Of a DNA stretch of 64,000 nt, positions 1 through 9,363 are shown one piece after another; positions within the stretch are counted from its first letter, which is position 1; every line of letters starts with the position of its first letter. The notes beneath the pieces are model-generated. The model did no database searches. It had not been told where the DNA came from and worked only from the letters and a program-made list of their open reading frames with translations. Location: assembly GCA_951640165.1 (NCBI GenBank), contig OX621234.1:5151001-5215000 (forward strand). The letters are read 5' to 3'. The position numbers and the translations under genes were made by a program. The DNA comes from Pseudoips prasinana. Its lineage: Eukaryota > Arthropoda > Insecta > Lepidoptera > Nolidae.

Positions 1-1
1 C

Positions 2-1561
2 GTCGACGACGACGACGATCCCCTGAGGCCAGTGACCATCGAAGAGGTTAAAACTCTGATCATGAAACTCCATCCTCGCAAAGCCCCCGGTTATGACGGA
101 CTCACAAATCGCGTTTTCAAGCAACTCCCATTGCTTTTACTTAGCCTGATGGTCGCGATTTTCAACGCGGCCTTTTCCAACAACATCTTTCCACACCAGT
201 GGAAACAGGCGAACGTGATTGGTATCCCGAAGCCGTTTAAATCCAAATCCGACCCGGCGAATTACCGCCCCATTAGCCTTCTCTGCGCCATGGGTAAACT
301 CTATGAGCGTATCATCCACGCCCGTTTGTCGTCTTACATCCACGCAAACGATATCCTCCCTGACGAGCAGTTTGGCTTTCGAGCCAGACACTCCAGCGTT
401 CACCAGGTGCATCGCATTGTCGAACACATCCTTGTGAAAGCTGCCCGCCAAAGAGCCCACACAGGAGCAATCTTCTTCGACGTGGCCAAAGCGTTCGACA
501 AGGTCTGGCACAACGGCTTATTATATAAGCTGATTAAACTCAAAGTGCCTGACCGTCTCGTGCACATCCTACGAGACTTCCTTACGGACCGAACGTTTCG
601 CTACCGCGTCGAGGGAAATTACTCCTCCCTCAGACCGATACGCGCAGGAGTTCCCCAAGGCTCAGTCCTTGCCCCGCTCCTGTTCTCGCTGTACACCAGC
701 GACATCCCCAGACCCAAGAAGGCTCATCTAGCCCTCTTCGCTGACGACACGGCTCTCTACTACTCCAGTAGGGACCCGTCAGCCATTCACCGAGAACTCC
801 AATCCTCAGCCGATGCCCTCGGCAAATGGTTCAGGAAATGGAGGATCGAAGTAAACCCGACCAAGAGCGCAGCCGTGCTCTTCTCTAGGGTACACCCCAA
901 GCCCACCACAGATCCCGTCCGAATGTTTGGTAAACCGATCCCCTGGGAGAGGAAAACCAAATACTTGGGAGTGATCCTCGATCAGAAGTTAAACTTCAAG
1001 GACCATCTGAGATACGCTCGTAACCGTGCCTCATTTGCCCTTTATCGATTACACAGCCTCCTGAATGCACGCAGTAAAATGTCCCTTGTAAACAAGGTGA
1101 GAATTTACAAGACGTGCATTCGACCCATGATGACCTATGCGAGCCCGGTCTTCGCGCACGCTAAGGAACATCTCATCCACCTCCTACAGGTAGTCCAGAA
1201 CAAGTTTATGCGACGAGCCGTGGGCGCACCATGGTTCGTCCGTAACAAAAGCCTCCATGCCGATCTCCAATTGCCTACCATCAGGCAATGGATGAAGCAA
1301 ACGTCCAAAAGGTATTTTGACTCTGCCACTCACCATCCAAGTAAATTGGTGGTACAGGCGGTCAATTACACTCCCCTCCGACTCACAATTAAGCACCGTC
1401 GTCCGAAGCACGTCCTAGACGAACCGGACGACGAGACCACCATTTACCTTGAGCACATCAAATCGATTAGAGACTCTCGCAACACTGCACAACCGATATT
1501 TCGTACTCGCCGGATGCGAGTACGACCGCGAACGCGCCGCGACCACCAGCGTCCTCCATGA
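2..1561 (+). CDS. Jockey-type non-LTR retrotransposon reverse transcriptase, 5' end outside window
   Basis: Reverse transcriptase of a non-LTR element, used for target-primed reverse transcription. The frame is open to the window edge, so the endonuclease part and true start lie outside; the first codons seen read through an acidic Asp run. Counting from the GTG at 32: finger motif NYRPISLL at about residues 77-84, motif A FFDVAKAFD with Asp150, motif B AGVPQGS at 205-211, motif C FADD at 236-239, then the thumb motif KYLGVILD. No internal stop appears over 509 residues, so this part of the element is recent. The C-terminal region is basic and ends in TGA. FADD and the surrounding blocks fit the jockey clade; clade assignment is from recalled family features. 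A related but decayed RT lies at 60560-61810 on the other strand. Confidence 0.93.
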   Translation, partial: VDDDDDPLRPVTIEEVKTLIMKLHPRKAPGYDGLTNRVFKQLPLLLLSLMVAIFNAAFSNNIFPHQWKQANVIGIPKPFKSKSDPANYRPISLLCAMGKLYERIIHARLSSYIHANDILPDEQFGFRARHSSVHQVHRIVEHILVKAARQRAHTGAIFFDVAKAFDKVWHNGLLYKLIKLKVPDRLVHILRDFLTDRTFRYRVEGNYSSLRPIRAGVPQGSVLAPLLFSLYTSDIPRPKKAHLALFADDTALYYSSRDPSAIHRELQSSADALGKWFRKWRIEVNPTKSAAVLFSRVHPKPTTDPVRMFGKPIPWERKTKYLGVILDQKLNFKDHLRYARNRASFALYRLHSLLNARSKMSLVNKVRIYKTCIRPMMTYASPVFAHAKEHLIHLLQVVQNKFMRRAVGAPWFVRNKSLHADLQLPTIRQWMKQTSKRYFDSATHHPSKLVVQAVNYTPLRLTIKHRRPKHVLDEPDDETTIYLEHIKSIRDSRNTAQPIFRTRRMRVRPRTRRDHQRPP

Positions 1562-1863
1562 CCCTTAGTTTGCATATCGTACCGATAAAAAGCCCCCCTC
1601 AACGCGGACGGGGGGCCGCGTCATGTCATTAACGTAGAGCGAAAGTTGCACTAAACTCCCTAAAAACCATGATCTCTCGCCCTCTCCCCGCCAGTATCCG
1701 CCCAGAGCCGAGGTTCGAGCCCCACAGGGGGCGCCCTCCGGCGCGGGTACTTAGTTTGTAGTTTTTATTTGCTAGGCCGGTTAGAGCCCACGCTCACCCC
1801 TACTGTCCGGTGAAGCAGTAAAAGCCGAGAGGCTAACTGCACGCGTCACGTTAAAAAAAAAAA
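1562..1863 (+). mobile_element. 3' UTR and A-tail of the jockey-type element
   Basis: GC-rich sequence with a C-run/G-run near 1591-1613 follows the RT stop and ends in a 12-A tract at about 1852-1863, the expected poly(A) 3' terminus. I could not identify the target-site duplication because the 5' end is outside the window. Confidence 0.7.
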
Positions 1864-1869
1864 ATTGGT

Positions 1870-1925
1870 TAATCCTTTGTAGTTTATATTTTTCTAGACG
1901 GATTGAGCCCACGCTTGCCATTATA
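1870..1925 (+). repeat. Second degenerate copy of the jockey 3' UTR segment
   Basis: The block at 1876-1912 resembles 1752-1788 within the element's own 3' UTR (shared TTTGTAGTTT and GAGCCCACGCT). It is either an older related insertion used as target or a local duplication. A similar end motif recurs at about 3285-3310. Confidence 0.5.
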
Positions 1926-1929
1926 TCAA

Positions 1930-3010
1930 AAAGCTGCATAAAAGGTGTTTGCAAGAGTTTATAGCATTCAAGGCTTCTTGGCTAAACATGATTAGTAAAC
2001 ACGTGTATTCGACGCATTCATATCGCATTCATTCGATAATTGTGTAAATTATCTATCAATCGCCTACATGCAGCCGTGTGTTTTATGATAGCTCTATGAA
2101 AGCAACAGAAATGCTAATTTGTCGTCGAACTAGCTTTCTAAGTACTCCTACCTAAGGGAGGCCTATACCCATGTTAGGGTTCCTATCCAATCAACTGTGC
2201 CGATAAAAATAAAATTAATATTAATTAGTAGCAAATGTAGAATACTATGGTGATGGGAAATAAAAGGTTCTACTGTTATACTAGTTATAATTTTTTAAAC
2301 CTGCTAGTAAATTGTGTTCTCGTTCCAAAAATATCCAGACCATAATTCGGATTCAAATAGTAATTCTGAATATAGTCATGATTACAATGACGGAACAGAG
2401 ATTGAAGACAATGATATTTCAGAGTACCGAAGTGACTAGAATTATTTATTTATGAATAAATAATTTTACATCTTCTGAAGTATTAATGACGGTATTTTGT
2501 TCTAATAACACTGATTTAATATTTTGTGCAAAGGAAACCTAAACTAACTGTAATGGCGCTTGTAGAAGTCGTAAAACTGAAACTTTGTTTCTATTTCTCA
2601 GCTAAAAGTAGAGTGAATGTTTTTTGATTATATGTGAGATATGCGAGTTACTGGCGAATAAACTTTAATTATTAAAAAAAAAATTGTATTTCTTATTCAT
2701 TATTTACAAATAAATTTTGCGGTCCACGAAAATATTAACAAAATCTAAAGAAAATACTCGAAGAAAATACTTACTAATTTAATTCACATATTCTTCACAT
2801 GGTTGTAAAAATTTATGACTAGATCATAATGGCAAAATATTTATTTATAATTTTTTATTAATATTTTTTATAAATATTTATTTATATTTATAATTTATTT
2901 ATATATAGCAAAGCAACCGCGCTATTATATCACAATAAATAAGTCGTATAAAAGAGGTTCTATTGACTTGGTAAAACCTTTCAACTGTTTGACTGTGAAG
3001 GCGAGGATCT
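1930..3010. other. AT-rich stretch, no gene seen
   Basis: No convincing open frame, TIR pair or RNA gene. A short block around 2157-2190 (GGAGGCCTATACCC core) recurs in inverted form at about 4285-4325, which might be the worn ends of one old element, but no coding remnant lies between them. Confidence 0.4.
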
Positions 3011-3013
3011 TTA

Positions 3014-3068
3014 GATATTTACCATAAAGTTAGTATACCGTAGGTATACTAACTTTATGATATTTACC
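3014..3068. repeat. 35-bp perfect hairpin flanked by 10-bp direct repeats
   Basis: Arms of 16 nt at 3024-3039 and 3043-3058 are exact complements around a 3-nt loop. The decamer GATATTTACC directly abuts both sides (3014-3023 and 3059-3068), so it looks like a tiny palindromic insertion with a target duplication. Confidence 0.75.
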
Positions 3069-3377
3069 GCATTTAAAGTGCGCCCAAATCGCCTCGATAG
3101 AACGTGCAACTATTACTCGACATTTGGAAGATCTTTATCACCGCCAATTAATGAAATTAATGAAATAGAAACGTGTTGCTGACTTTTTTACGGCTTTTAA
3201 CTTGCTAGTTGGGAGCTAACTAATAATAATAATATCTGGGGACAATGTCACACAGATCATCCTAGCCCCAAACTGCATACGTAATGTTAAAAAATGGCTA
3301 ATCCTCTTTACTAATGGCCGGCGCAGCCAATGTTAGGCGAGGAGCACTAACTATTATTATTTTGACGGGCCATGCCA

Positions 3378-3592
3378 GTTGGCGTGTTTGGTAAATAAAT
3401 GCTTGCTTTTCACGGCGTAGGTCACTCGTTCGATTCCCACCTAAAATATTTGTGTGCATGAACATGTCTATCTGAGTTTGGGCGTTATTATTTATATAAG
3501 TATGTATTTGTAGTATATCAGTTATCTGGTTTACTAAGTACAAGCTCTGCTTAGTTCGGGATCAGATAGCCGTGTGGGAAAGGATATTATAT
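3378..3592 (+). mobile_element. tRNA-derived SINE, plus orientation
   Basis: A Pol III B-box-like GTTCGATTCC at 3428-3437 lies in a tRNA-like head. It is followed by a body containing TTATCTGGTTT and CAAGCTCTGCTTAGTT. The same body occurs reversed at 26190-26420, 29060-29270, 56735-56900, 59455-59625 and 59780-59995, which defines a family within this window. Confidence 0.75.
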
Positions 3593-4384
3593 TTTTTGAC
3601 AAATTTACGTTCTCCTCGGTGAGGGTAAATCACAGTAACTTATTTGCAGGCCAGAACTAAGTATATAAGGTTGAGTAAATAGTTGTAGATGTAAGAAATT
3701 TACGTGTAATGCGACATATAAATAAATAAATAAATATTGTGTTCAATATAGCCGCTTTTTGGAGTAGGCGTAATGTGTATGTAGGCATTTGTAATGTATT
3801 TAGACTCTGTATAAGAGATATTGGTATGATTCCAGTAGTCGAATAATACAATAGAGACAATATGTACAATTTGAGCTTTCCACTGCGTTTTTATTTCTAT
3901 AGCTAGATCCTGGTACTTAATTAGCTTTTCAAAATTGTAGTTTTAGTATTATATGCGAGTATTTTGGGAGCTCTGTTTTTTACGTATTTATTTGTGTATT
4001 ATTGTTTTATATATCAATTTTATAAGAATAAATATGTATAAAATATGAAAATAAATAAATAAGTTGGAATAATAATAAAATGTATATTTCTGTTTTTTAT
4101 ATATTTTAAAATGTATTTAATAAAAAAGATATTTGAATAAATGATAATAATAATAATAATAAAGCCATTTTATTTCCTATAAACCTTAAAAAGTAGTTAC
4201 AAAATATTTTTAAGTTTTCCTAATTCTATGTTAGTAACTCTTAAGTCTAAATGATTATAGTGTTAGTGTTTTAATTAGAAATTTATATTATAGGAACCCC
4301 TGGATAGGGTATAGGCCTCCTCCAAATTCTTCTTCCTCCAAATTATGTGTATATTATCTACAAATTACTTTATATTTGTTACTA
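3593..4384. other. AT-rich stretch, no gene seen
   Basis: Only short, low-complexity frames, plus a TAA trinucleotide run near 4144-4163. Nothing here supports a gene. Confidence 0.4.
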
Positions 4385-4645
4385 TTTTATAACCAGCTGT
4401 GCCTCGCGGTTTACCCGCGTTAAACTTTATAAATTACTAGCAGTGCCCGCGACTTCGTCCGCGTGTTAATTAGTTTATTTCGCTTTTTTAGTAAAATAAA
4501 AATATTTTCTAAAATAAAAGTAGCCTAAGTTACTCCTTATTACATCAGCTTCATGCCAATAAAAGTCCCGTCAAAATCAGTCCAGCCATTTCAGAGATTA
4601 GCCGGAACAAACAGACAGACAGACAGACAAAAATTGTAAAATGTA
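4385..4645 (+). mobile_element. 3' tail of a CR1/L2-like non-LTR element (two heads)
   Basis: Contains the typical lepidopteran tail: a GC-rich start (GTGCCCGCGACTTCGTCCGC at 4443-4462), a block before CAGCCATTTCAGAGATTAGC, then a CAGA microsatellite at about 4608-4628. An earlier partial head lies at about 4395-4420. Assignment rests on recognition of this widespread tail; no RT is attached. Confidence 0.6.
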
Positions 4646-5151
4646 TTATTTTGGTGTATGTACCGTATGTATATTCATATTTATGTAGTGAAAACCGGCT
4701 ATTTCAATATTACAAACAGACACTCCAATTTTATTTATTTGTATAGAGTATGTATAGATAACCTATGTGTTAATCCAGGCTGTCAAGTAAGTCCATACCA
4801 ATCTTTATAAAATTTGCTCCAGCCGTTTAGACGTGAAGAAGTAGGTAACATACATAGTTACACACTCACAAACTATTCTAACTAACTATTTGACCTATAT
4901 TAATAATATTATAATATTAGTGTGATTCATTAAAATATCATACAGTACAGGTAGTACTGTATCATATTTTAATTACCTACAAGAGTATTAATTACTAGTG
5001 ATGTGCCGGATATCCGTATCCGTATCCGTATCCGCGGATATCCGAGGCAGAAGAAAGATTCGTATCCGTGTCCGTATCCGTTACTTTTTGGCGGATCTTT
5101 TACGGATCTATTTACCTTATTAATTTTAAATATATAGATAAAATTCTTTAA

Positions 5152-5282
5152 GGCGAAGGGTAAGGCTCACTAGCGACGCCAATTACCGAGATTCTGACGG
5201 TCCACAATTATTTAAAATAGATCTGGTTTAGTAGCTAACAATTTAAAGCAATTGGCGTCGCTAGTGCGCCTTACTCTTCGGC
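5152..5282. mobile_element. 131-bp hairpin MITE nested in the hAT, TTAA target site
   Basis: About 30-bp inverted arms (CACTAGCGACGCCAATT at the left, its complement at the right) are bounded by TTAA at 5148-5151 and 5283-5286. TTAA duplication suggests mobilisation by a piggyBac-type transposase. It lies within the hAT derivative and is therefore younger than it. Confidence 0.75.
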
Positions 5283-5338
5283 TTAAATAGGTGATTAGGT
5301 AGCAATAAAAATCTATTAAATTCAATACAGATACTTTT

Positions 5339-5533
5339 TTATTGAATTATTATATGTTTCCTTTGTAAATGATTTTTTAAGGAAGTTGTACGTTTACTCT
5401 TACGAGAATACTTTCCATCACAAATTTTACACTTTGCACATTCATCATTTATTATCACAAAATAATTCCAAATTACACTACTAAACTTCTTTGTAGACAT
5501 TTTTTTTAACTCATGTACCAATAGCAAACACAA
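5339..5533 (-). pseudogene. BED zinc-finger exon remnant of a hAT transposase
   Basis: The 64-residue minus-strand frame contains the BED pattern: an aromatic WNYF stretch, then CKIC, then LKNHLQRKH (Cys-x2-Cys, His-x4-His spacing). In autonomous hAT elements this DNA-binding domain is at the transposase N-terminus. The RNase H catalytic part is missing, which agrees with the enclosing 764-bp element being a deletion derivative. Confidence 0.7.
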
Positions 5534-5786
5534 ACGTTATCTATGCTGCCCAGTGTCACATTAAACTAAAACAAAACAAAAGAAAAACCCGCCGCGCAAT
5601 GCAAGCCAAAACATGTCTCAACTCAAGATCGCGCACACCGGACGCCGATTGAGTAAGAAAGTTAAGATCCGTATCCGTATCTGCGGATCTTGACATCAAA
5701 TATCCGTATTCAGATCCGTATTCGCGGATCTACATTTTTGACGACCCGGCACATCACTATTAATTACTAAACTACTTATAATGGTT

Positions 5787-5834
5787 CAGTTCACGTATTT
5801 CGGCGTAAATTACGCCAATAAAATACGTGAACTG
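5787..5834. repeat. 48-bp hairpin
   Basis: CAGTTCACGTATTT at 5787-5800 pairs with its exact complement at 5821-5834, with inner arms GGCGTAA/TTACGCC. It lies just outside the hAT right end. It could be a MITE remnant; no target duplication is evident. Confidence 0.6.
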
Positions 5835-5839
5835 TAAGA

Positions 5840-6540
5840 CGGAATCGCGCACCGAGGGACCTTCTCGTACACAAAACTATGAATAGTTATTTAGTTAAGC
5901 GTATAGGATATGCGTATACCACTGAAAAGAACGCCCGTTTGTGCAGTTTTATTAATAATTATTTATTCTCTCGTTCTATTTTACTCGTAAAATTCACGTC
6001 AATTTCTCACAACTACATACATATACTTATTATAGTAATTACAAGGGTTTTGCATCTCACACTTCGGAAATCAGGGGCATTCAGGGGCATTTCAACATTG
6101 TTAGCTATAATAAAAAAACAGAGACAAATATGAATGTGAATGTTTTCTGTGTTACTACCTTGATTGATTTTGATTTAATTGAATTGTTTTGTTAATTTCA
6201 ACATACTTTTAAGGTGGCTTATACTGATAATATTTATTACAGTAAACTCCCTAAAACACATTTGGACCGACCCGGGCTTTTTATATCTAAATTTTTTTAA
6301 TATTAATTTATGAGTTATTGTCCAATAAGGATAGGTATGCCAACCCTGTCATACTTTATAACATAGTACATTCTTATTAATATAACTAACACACAAAAAA
6401 GCTTAAATTACTTCAGTAAATAAGAGTACTCTAAAAAAAACAAACACTGCTGTTCACTGCTGAACGACTAATACTAAGCTACATAACTTGTTTGCTGCCT
6501 CCGATTTAGGGTTTGCTAAAATGCTTTGAATCAGACCTAC
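5840..6540. other. AT-rich stretch, no gene seen
   Basis: A 5879-6133 open frame of 84 residues shows no recognisable domain, no splice context and low-complexity composition. I do not call it a gene. Confidence 0.35.
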
Positions 6541-6542
6541 AT

Positions 6543-7047
6543 CCAGCCTATTTAACTTCTCTCTCTCTCGTAGACCCGTAACTCGTTCAGAAGCGAGTCA
6601 CGTTCATCTTTATTCCGAACACATTCCATCACCAAATGTTGCACATCCCCAATTTTGTTACAAATTATACAATTGGGAGAATTTAACTTTTTCATTAAGA
6701 AAGCAAACTTTGCTGACGGAACCCAGGACCTCATTATCTGCGGTTGAACACTGGTTTTTATTACTGTAGGTGCATAAGGAAAACGTTTTCTAAATCCTTT
6801 CAGTGCCGGATATCGACCATTGTTAGTCACCAGGTTTGGTAATGGTGTTGTTACGCCGCTCCAAATGGCCTACCTGATTTGGGTCCCAATCAGCACTTAG
6901 CTCTAAGTGGCTGTCGCACTCCTCATTTCCATTTGTCTTATTCAAGCGAGTAACCTGTTTTACTAATAGGCGCACTCGTTTGAGTAGCTTTGGAGAGACA
7001 CATTCTTTAGTTTTTAAACCCCCGTTAGAAAAGGCTAATATGTCCAC
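6543..7047 (-). pseudogene. Degenerate non-LTR ORF2 C-terminal fragment
   Basis: Two overlapping minus-strand frames. The downstream one (6552-6830) has a Cys-x2-Cys...His-x4-Cys arrangement (CIICNKIGDVQHLVMEC), the type of motif found at the C-terminus of several non-LTR ORF2 proteins. The upstream frame (6823-7047) has no feature I recognise. No RT or endonuclease motif remains, so the clade cannot be given. Confidence 0.4.
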
Positions 7048-7139
7048 ATCTATATATCGTGAGATATACCTAAATTAATCAATATATTAGGAAAATTAAC
7101 AAACTACCATCTTCTGATCTATAAATACCCTATTTATGC

Positions 7140-7495
7140 TTTTTTACGTGGTGGAAATGCTCAAATCACATTGTGTAGGGCTCGACCCACTAAAACCACC
7201 ACGGTAGCCAGCCGCACAGTGCTTGAAACGGGGGCTCTGGGTACTCGTGAACGATCTTGACAGTACCTCGGCTGTACACTGAGCGTCCGCGAGACTCTCA
7301 CCCGGAGAGGGGAGGGGCCTGAGTACCTCCCCCCTCTCCAGTACACACAAGCGTGTTACCTGAGCTACAGCAGGTTACCCTTCCCGGGACCGCTGGCGCT
7401 CGGAGGTAAAGAACTCATCTCGTTCCCTCCCCCAGACGCTAGCGGTCCCAGAGGCGGCGCCTTATCGGGGAAAAGCCAATTGCGGGCGCCGCATA
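7140..7495 (+). repeat. GC-rich dispersed repeat, copy 1
   Basis: Matches 49965-50275 in the same orientation over about 330 bp (GCTCGACCCACTAAAACCAC and CACTGAGCGTCCGCGAG blocks). The composition is far GC-richer than the surroundings. It is probably part of a retrotransposon; open frames over it are incidental. Confidence 0.7.
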
Positions 7496-7518
7496 CCCTC
7501 CTGCGCTGGGATTAGCTC

Positions 7519-7722
7519 CTAGCGCCGGCGCAATGTCCGGTTCACCGGTCTCGTTCTTCTGCGAGAGGGATCCTTACGCTCCCTCTGGCGCTCGGTAGCC
7601 TCTTTCTTGAGCATAAAAGTTTCACAGAAGGAGGCCACCGCCTTCCATCCGGGTGTCACCGCCAGCATAGCCGATGCTGTGTGGTGACGGCGCGCGAATA
7701 TCAGATAGAATATCATCACCAC
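7519..7722 (-). pseudogene. Non-LTR retrotransposon protein fragment
   Basis: The minus frame includes HTASAMLAVTPGWKAVASF followed by an Arg-rich tail. I recognise this stretch as a recurrent lepidopteran retroelement peptide, but the element could not be named. It is continuous with the GC-rich repeat on its left. Confidence 0.35.
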
Positions 7723-7925
7723 ATCTCATCCCGTGGGGGGCGTAGAAGTCAACCCGAGGGAGTATCTACCAGAGGACGGGCAGCAACGTCTCTCTGACTA
7801 CTATTTCCAGCATACTGCGATCGCCAACCCGTCTGCCAAGCGTGGCGATTGTGGCATATCCCACCAAGATGATTGTTGGCTTTTGTCCAGTAGTGGAATT
7901 TTTACAGCTGTTATGATGATGAATA
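7675..7925 (+). repeat. Dispersed lepidopteran repeat (CCAACCCGTCTGCCAAGCGT family)
   Basis: Shares the blocks TGGTGACGGCG, GCGATCGCCAACCCGTCTGC and the terminal GATGAT run with 37820-38035, 55660-55860, 57305-57545 and 57590-57720. It behaves as a short interspersed element family. Function unknown. Confidence 0.65.
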
Positions 7926-8339
7926 AGTAGGTCAAAGATATAAGCTTGTGATGTTAAATTGTTGATTACTCTATAATGAAAGACTGTTACACATTTTACT
8001 TTTGAATTTTTATAAATAATTTATAAATACATTCAATTCATTCCCCCTCCCTACCCCACATACATATTATTAGTGATAAATTACACCCAGACACAGAACA
8101 ATATATTTGTTATATGAGTAAGATGTAGTTTAGGATGGAAGAAATTGGAGACAAATTTTCTGTATTTAAGTATTGGCATTCTAGGCCAAAGTATGTGATA
8201 AATGGTTATGCTGGCAAACTAGCATATGACACAGCTTTTATACAGCTAATCTGTGGTTAGCAAGTACCGTACCCTATGGCAAACTTTCCAAACACATGGC
8301 CTTCAATTACTTACATACATATCTAGCCGAAAACGTGAT

Positions 8340-8750
8340 CAACTACAACCATTGGGGTTCAAATCCCGGGTTGGGCCAAAAATGTGATGTGTGATTTGAA
8401 TATTTTCCTGTAAAGAGAATTGCTCAGTAACTGCCAGAAGTCTGGGAGTACTATAAAATAAAATAAAAAAGGTTTTCATTCATGTAGACTTTAAAAAAGT
8501 GCATGTAAATAGTCAGAACATGTTTGTAGTTATATAGTTAAGTTACATAGATATTTAGGTACACGGATTGTATGAAAACATAAAAATTATTTTATAATAG
8601 TAATGATATTTAGCTACCATATATTAAGTTACTGTCAAAGAGATGATGTTTAAGTTTAATTATCGAATTTTATAGTTTTAGCTATATTTTTTCTACATAT
8701 TGTCTGAATGGTTTTGTCTTTATTAAGGTGCGAATTCAATATTATTATTA
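8340..8750 (+). repeat. SINE tail fragment plus ~290-bp dispersed repeat, copy 1
   Basis: 8345-8455 has a B-box-like GGTTCAAATCCCGGG and a SINE-like body. From an AAATAAAAT tract at about 8455 it continues into a block also present at 29285-29530 and 50375-50680 (TAAATAGTCAGAACATGTTT). The three copies are direct repeats, probably a retroelement end. Confidence 0.6.
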
Positions 8751-9183
8751 TGGTTAAAATTTCATACTCCTTCGTCCACGTAATTTTCGTAAAAAATGGT
8801 ACAAAGTTTTTGCTGCACGTATTAATATTATGGCAATTTGGCCTGGATTCATATACACATACCAAAACGTGTGACTTTCATAGCCAAATAAAAGTCTTTA
8901 CATTAAAGAATAAATATTAGTAATTTGTAATGAAGTCCATTATCCAACTTTTACATTTGACCAAAAAGAATTTGTAAACTACAAACTTAAAAAAATAACC
9001 AGATTAAAATTACGGGGCTAATAGCGTCCGTGTGAACGTAGGTAAATTAGAAGCAGGAATTAAAAACAATTGTAATCTGTTATATTCTCTTTGCCTCCTG
9101 CCCAAAGAGGGAAGAGCGAGGATAAAAAAAAATCTCTTTGCCTTTAGCCATAGAGTAATACTTATTATTACTTATAGTTTTGC

Positions 9184-9192
9184 TTTCGCGCC
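9184..9192 (+). promoter_or_regulatory. E2F-like site upstream of PRDM-A
   Basis: TTTCGCGCC lies 96 bp before the proposed PRDM-A start. The same 9-mer lies 115 bp before the PRDM-B start, inside otherwise diverged upstream DNA. The match to the E2F/DREAM consensus is seen; control by E2F is inference. Confidence 0.5.
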
Positions 9193-9287
9193 AACTCTCT
9201 CGTGTTTTTGTATCTACGGTATCGTATAGGTACGCAGAAACTTAGTGAAATTGCGATACAAGAAGTAAGTTAATTATTATAGTAAAA

Positions 9288-9363
9288 ATGAGAATTCAAT
9301 TATGCACAAAGGCCGAAATGGATTATTTAAAACCCGAACAACGCAGTTATGACGAGTATGTGT
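9288..9363 (+). CDS. PRDM-A exon 1
   Basis: 25 codons plus one base, ending before a consensus GTAAGT donor. It encodes the N-terminus finishing SYDEYV. The paralogous exon at 27522-27597 has exactly the same length and phase and ends SFDEYV. Confidence 0.75.

Larger units (their letters stand above)
4996..5759. mobile_element. Non-autonomous hAT element with 8-bp target duplication
   Basis: Termini TAGTGATGTGCCGG and CCGGCACATCACTA form perfect 14-bp inverted repeats. TTAATTAC is duplicated exactly at 4988-4995 and 5760-5767, the 8-bp duplication expected of hAT. Both ends carry clustered ATCCGTATCCG-type subterminal repeats, the likely transposase-binding sites. Inside are a BED-finger remnant and a nested MITE, so this is an internally deleted derivative of a larger element. 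Confidence 0.9.

Noticed and set aside
137..1411. Minus-strand and alternate frames within the first retrotransposon
   Set aside because: Shadows of the RT coding frame, which has complete catalytic motifs.
3378..3592. Possible tRNA gene
   Set aside because: Only the A/B-box-like head is tRNA-like and it cannot fold a full cloverleaf by eye; the attached body recurs in other copies, so it is a SINE.
5879..6133. 84-aa frame next to the hAT derivative
   Set aside because: AT-rich composition, no domain, no promoter or exon structure.
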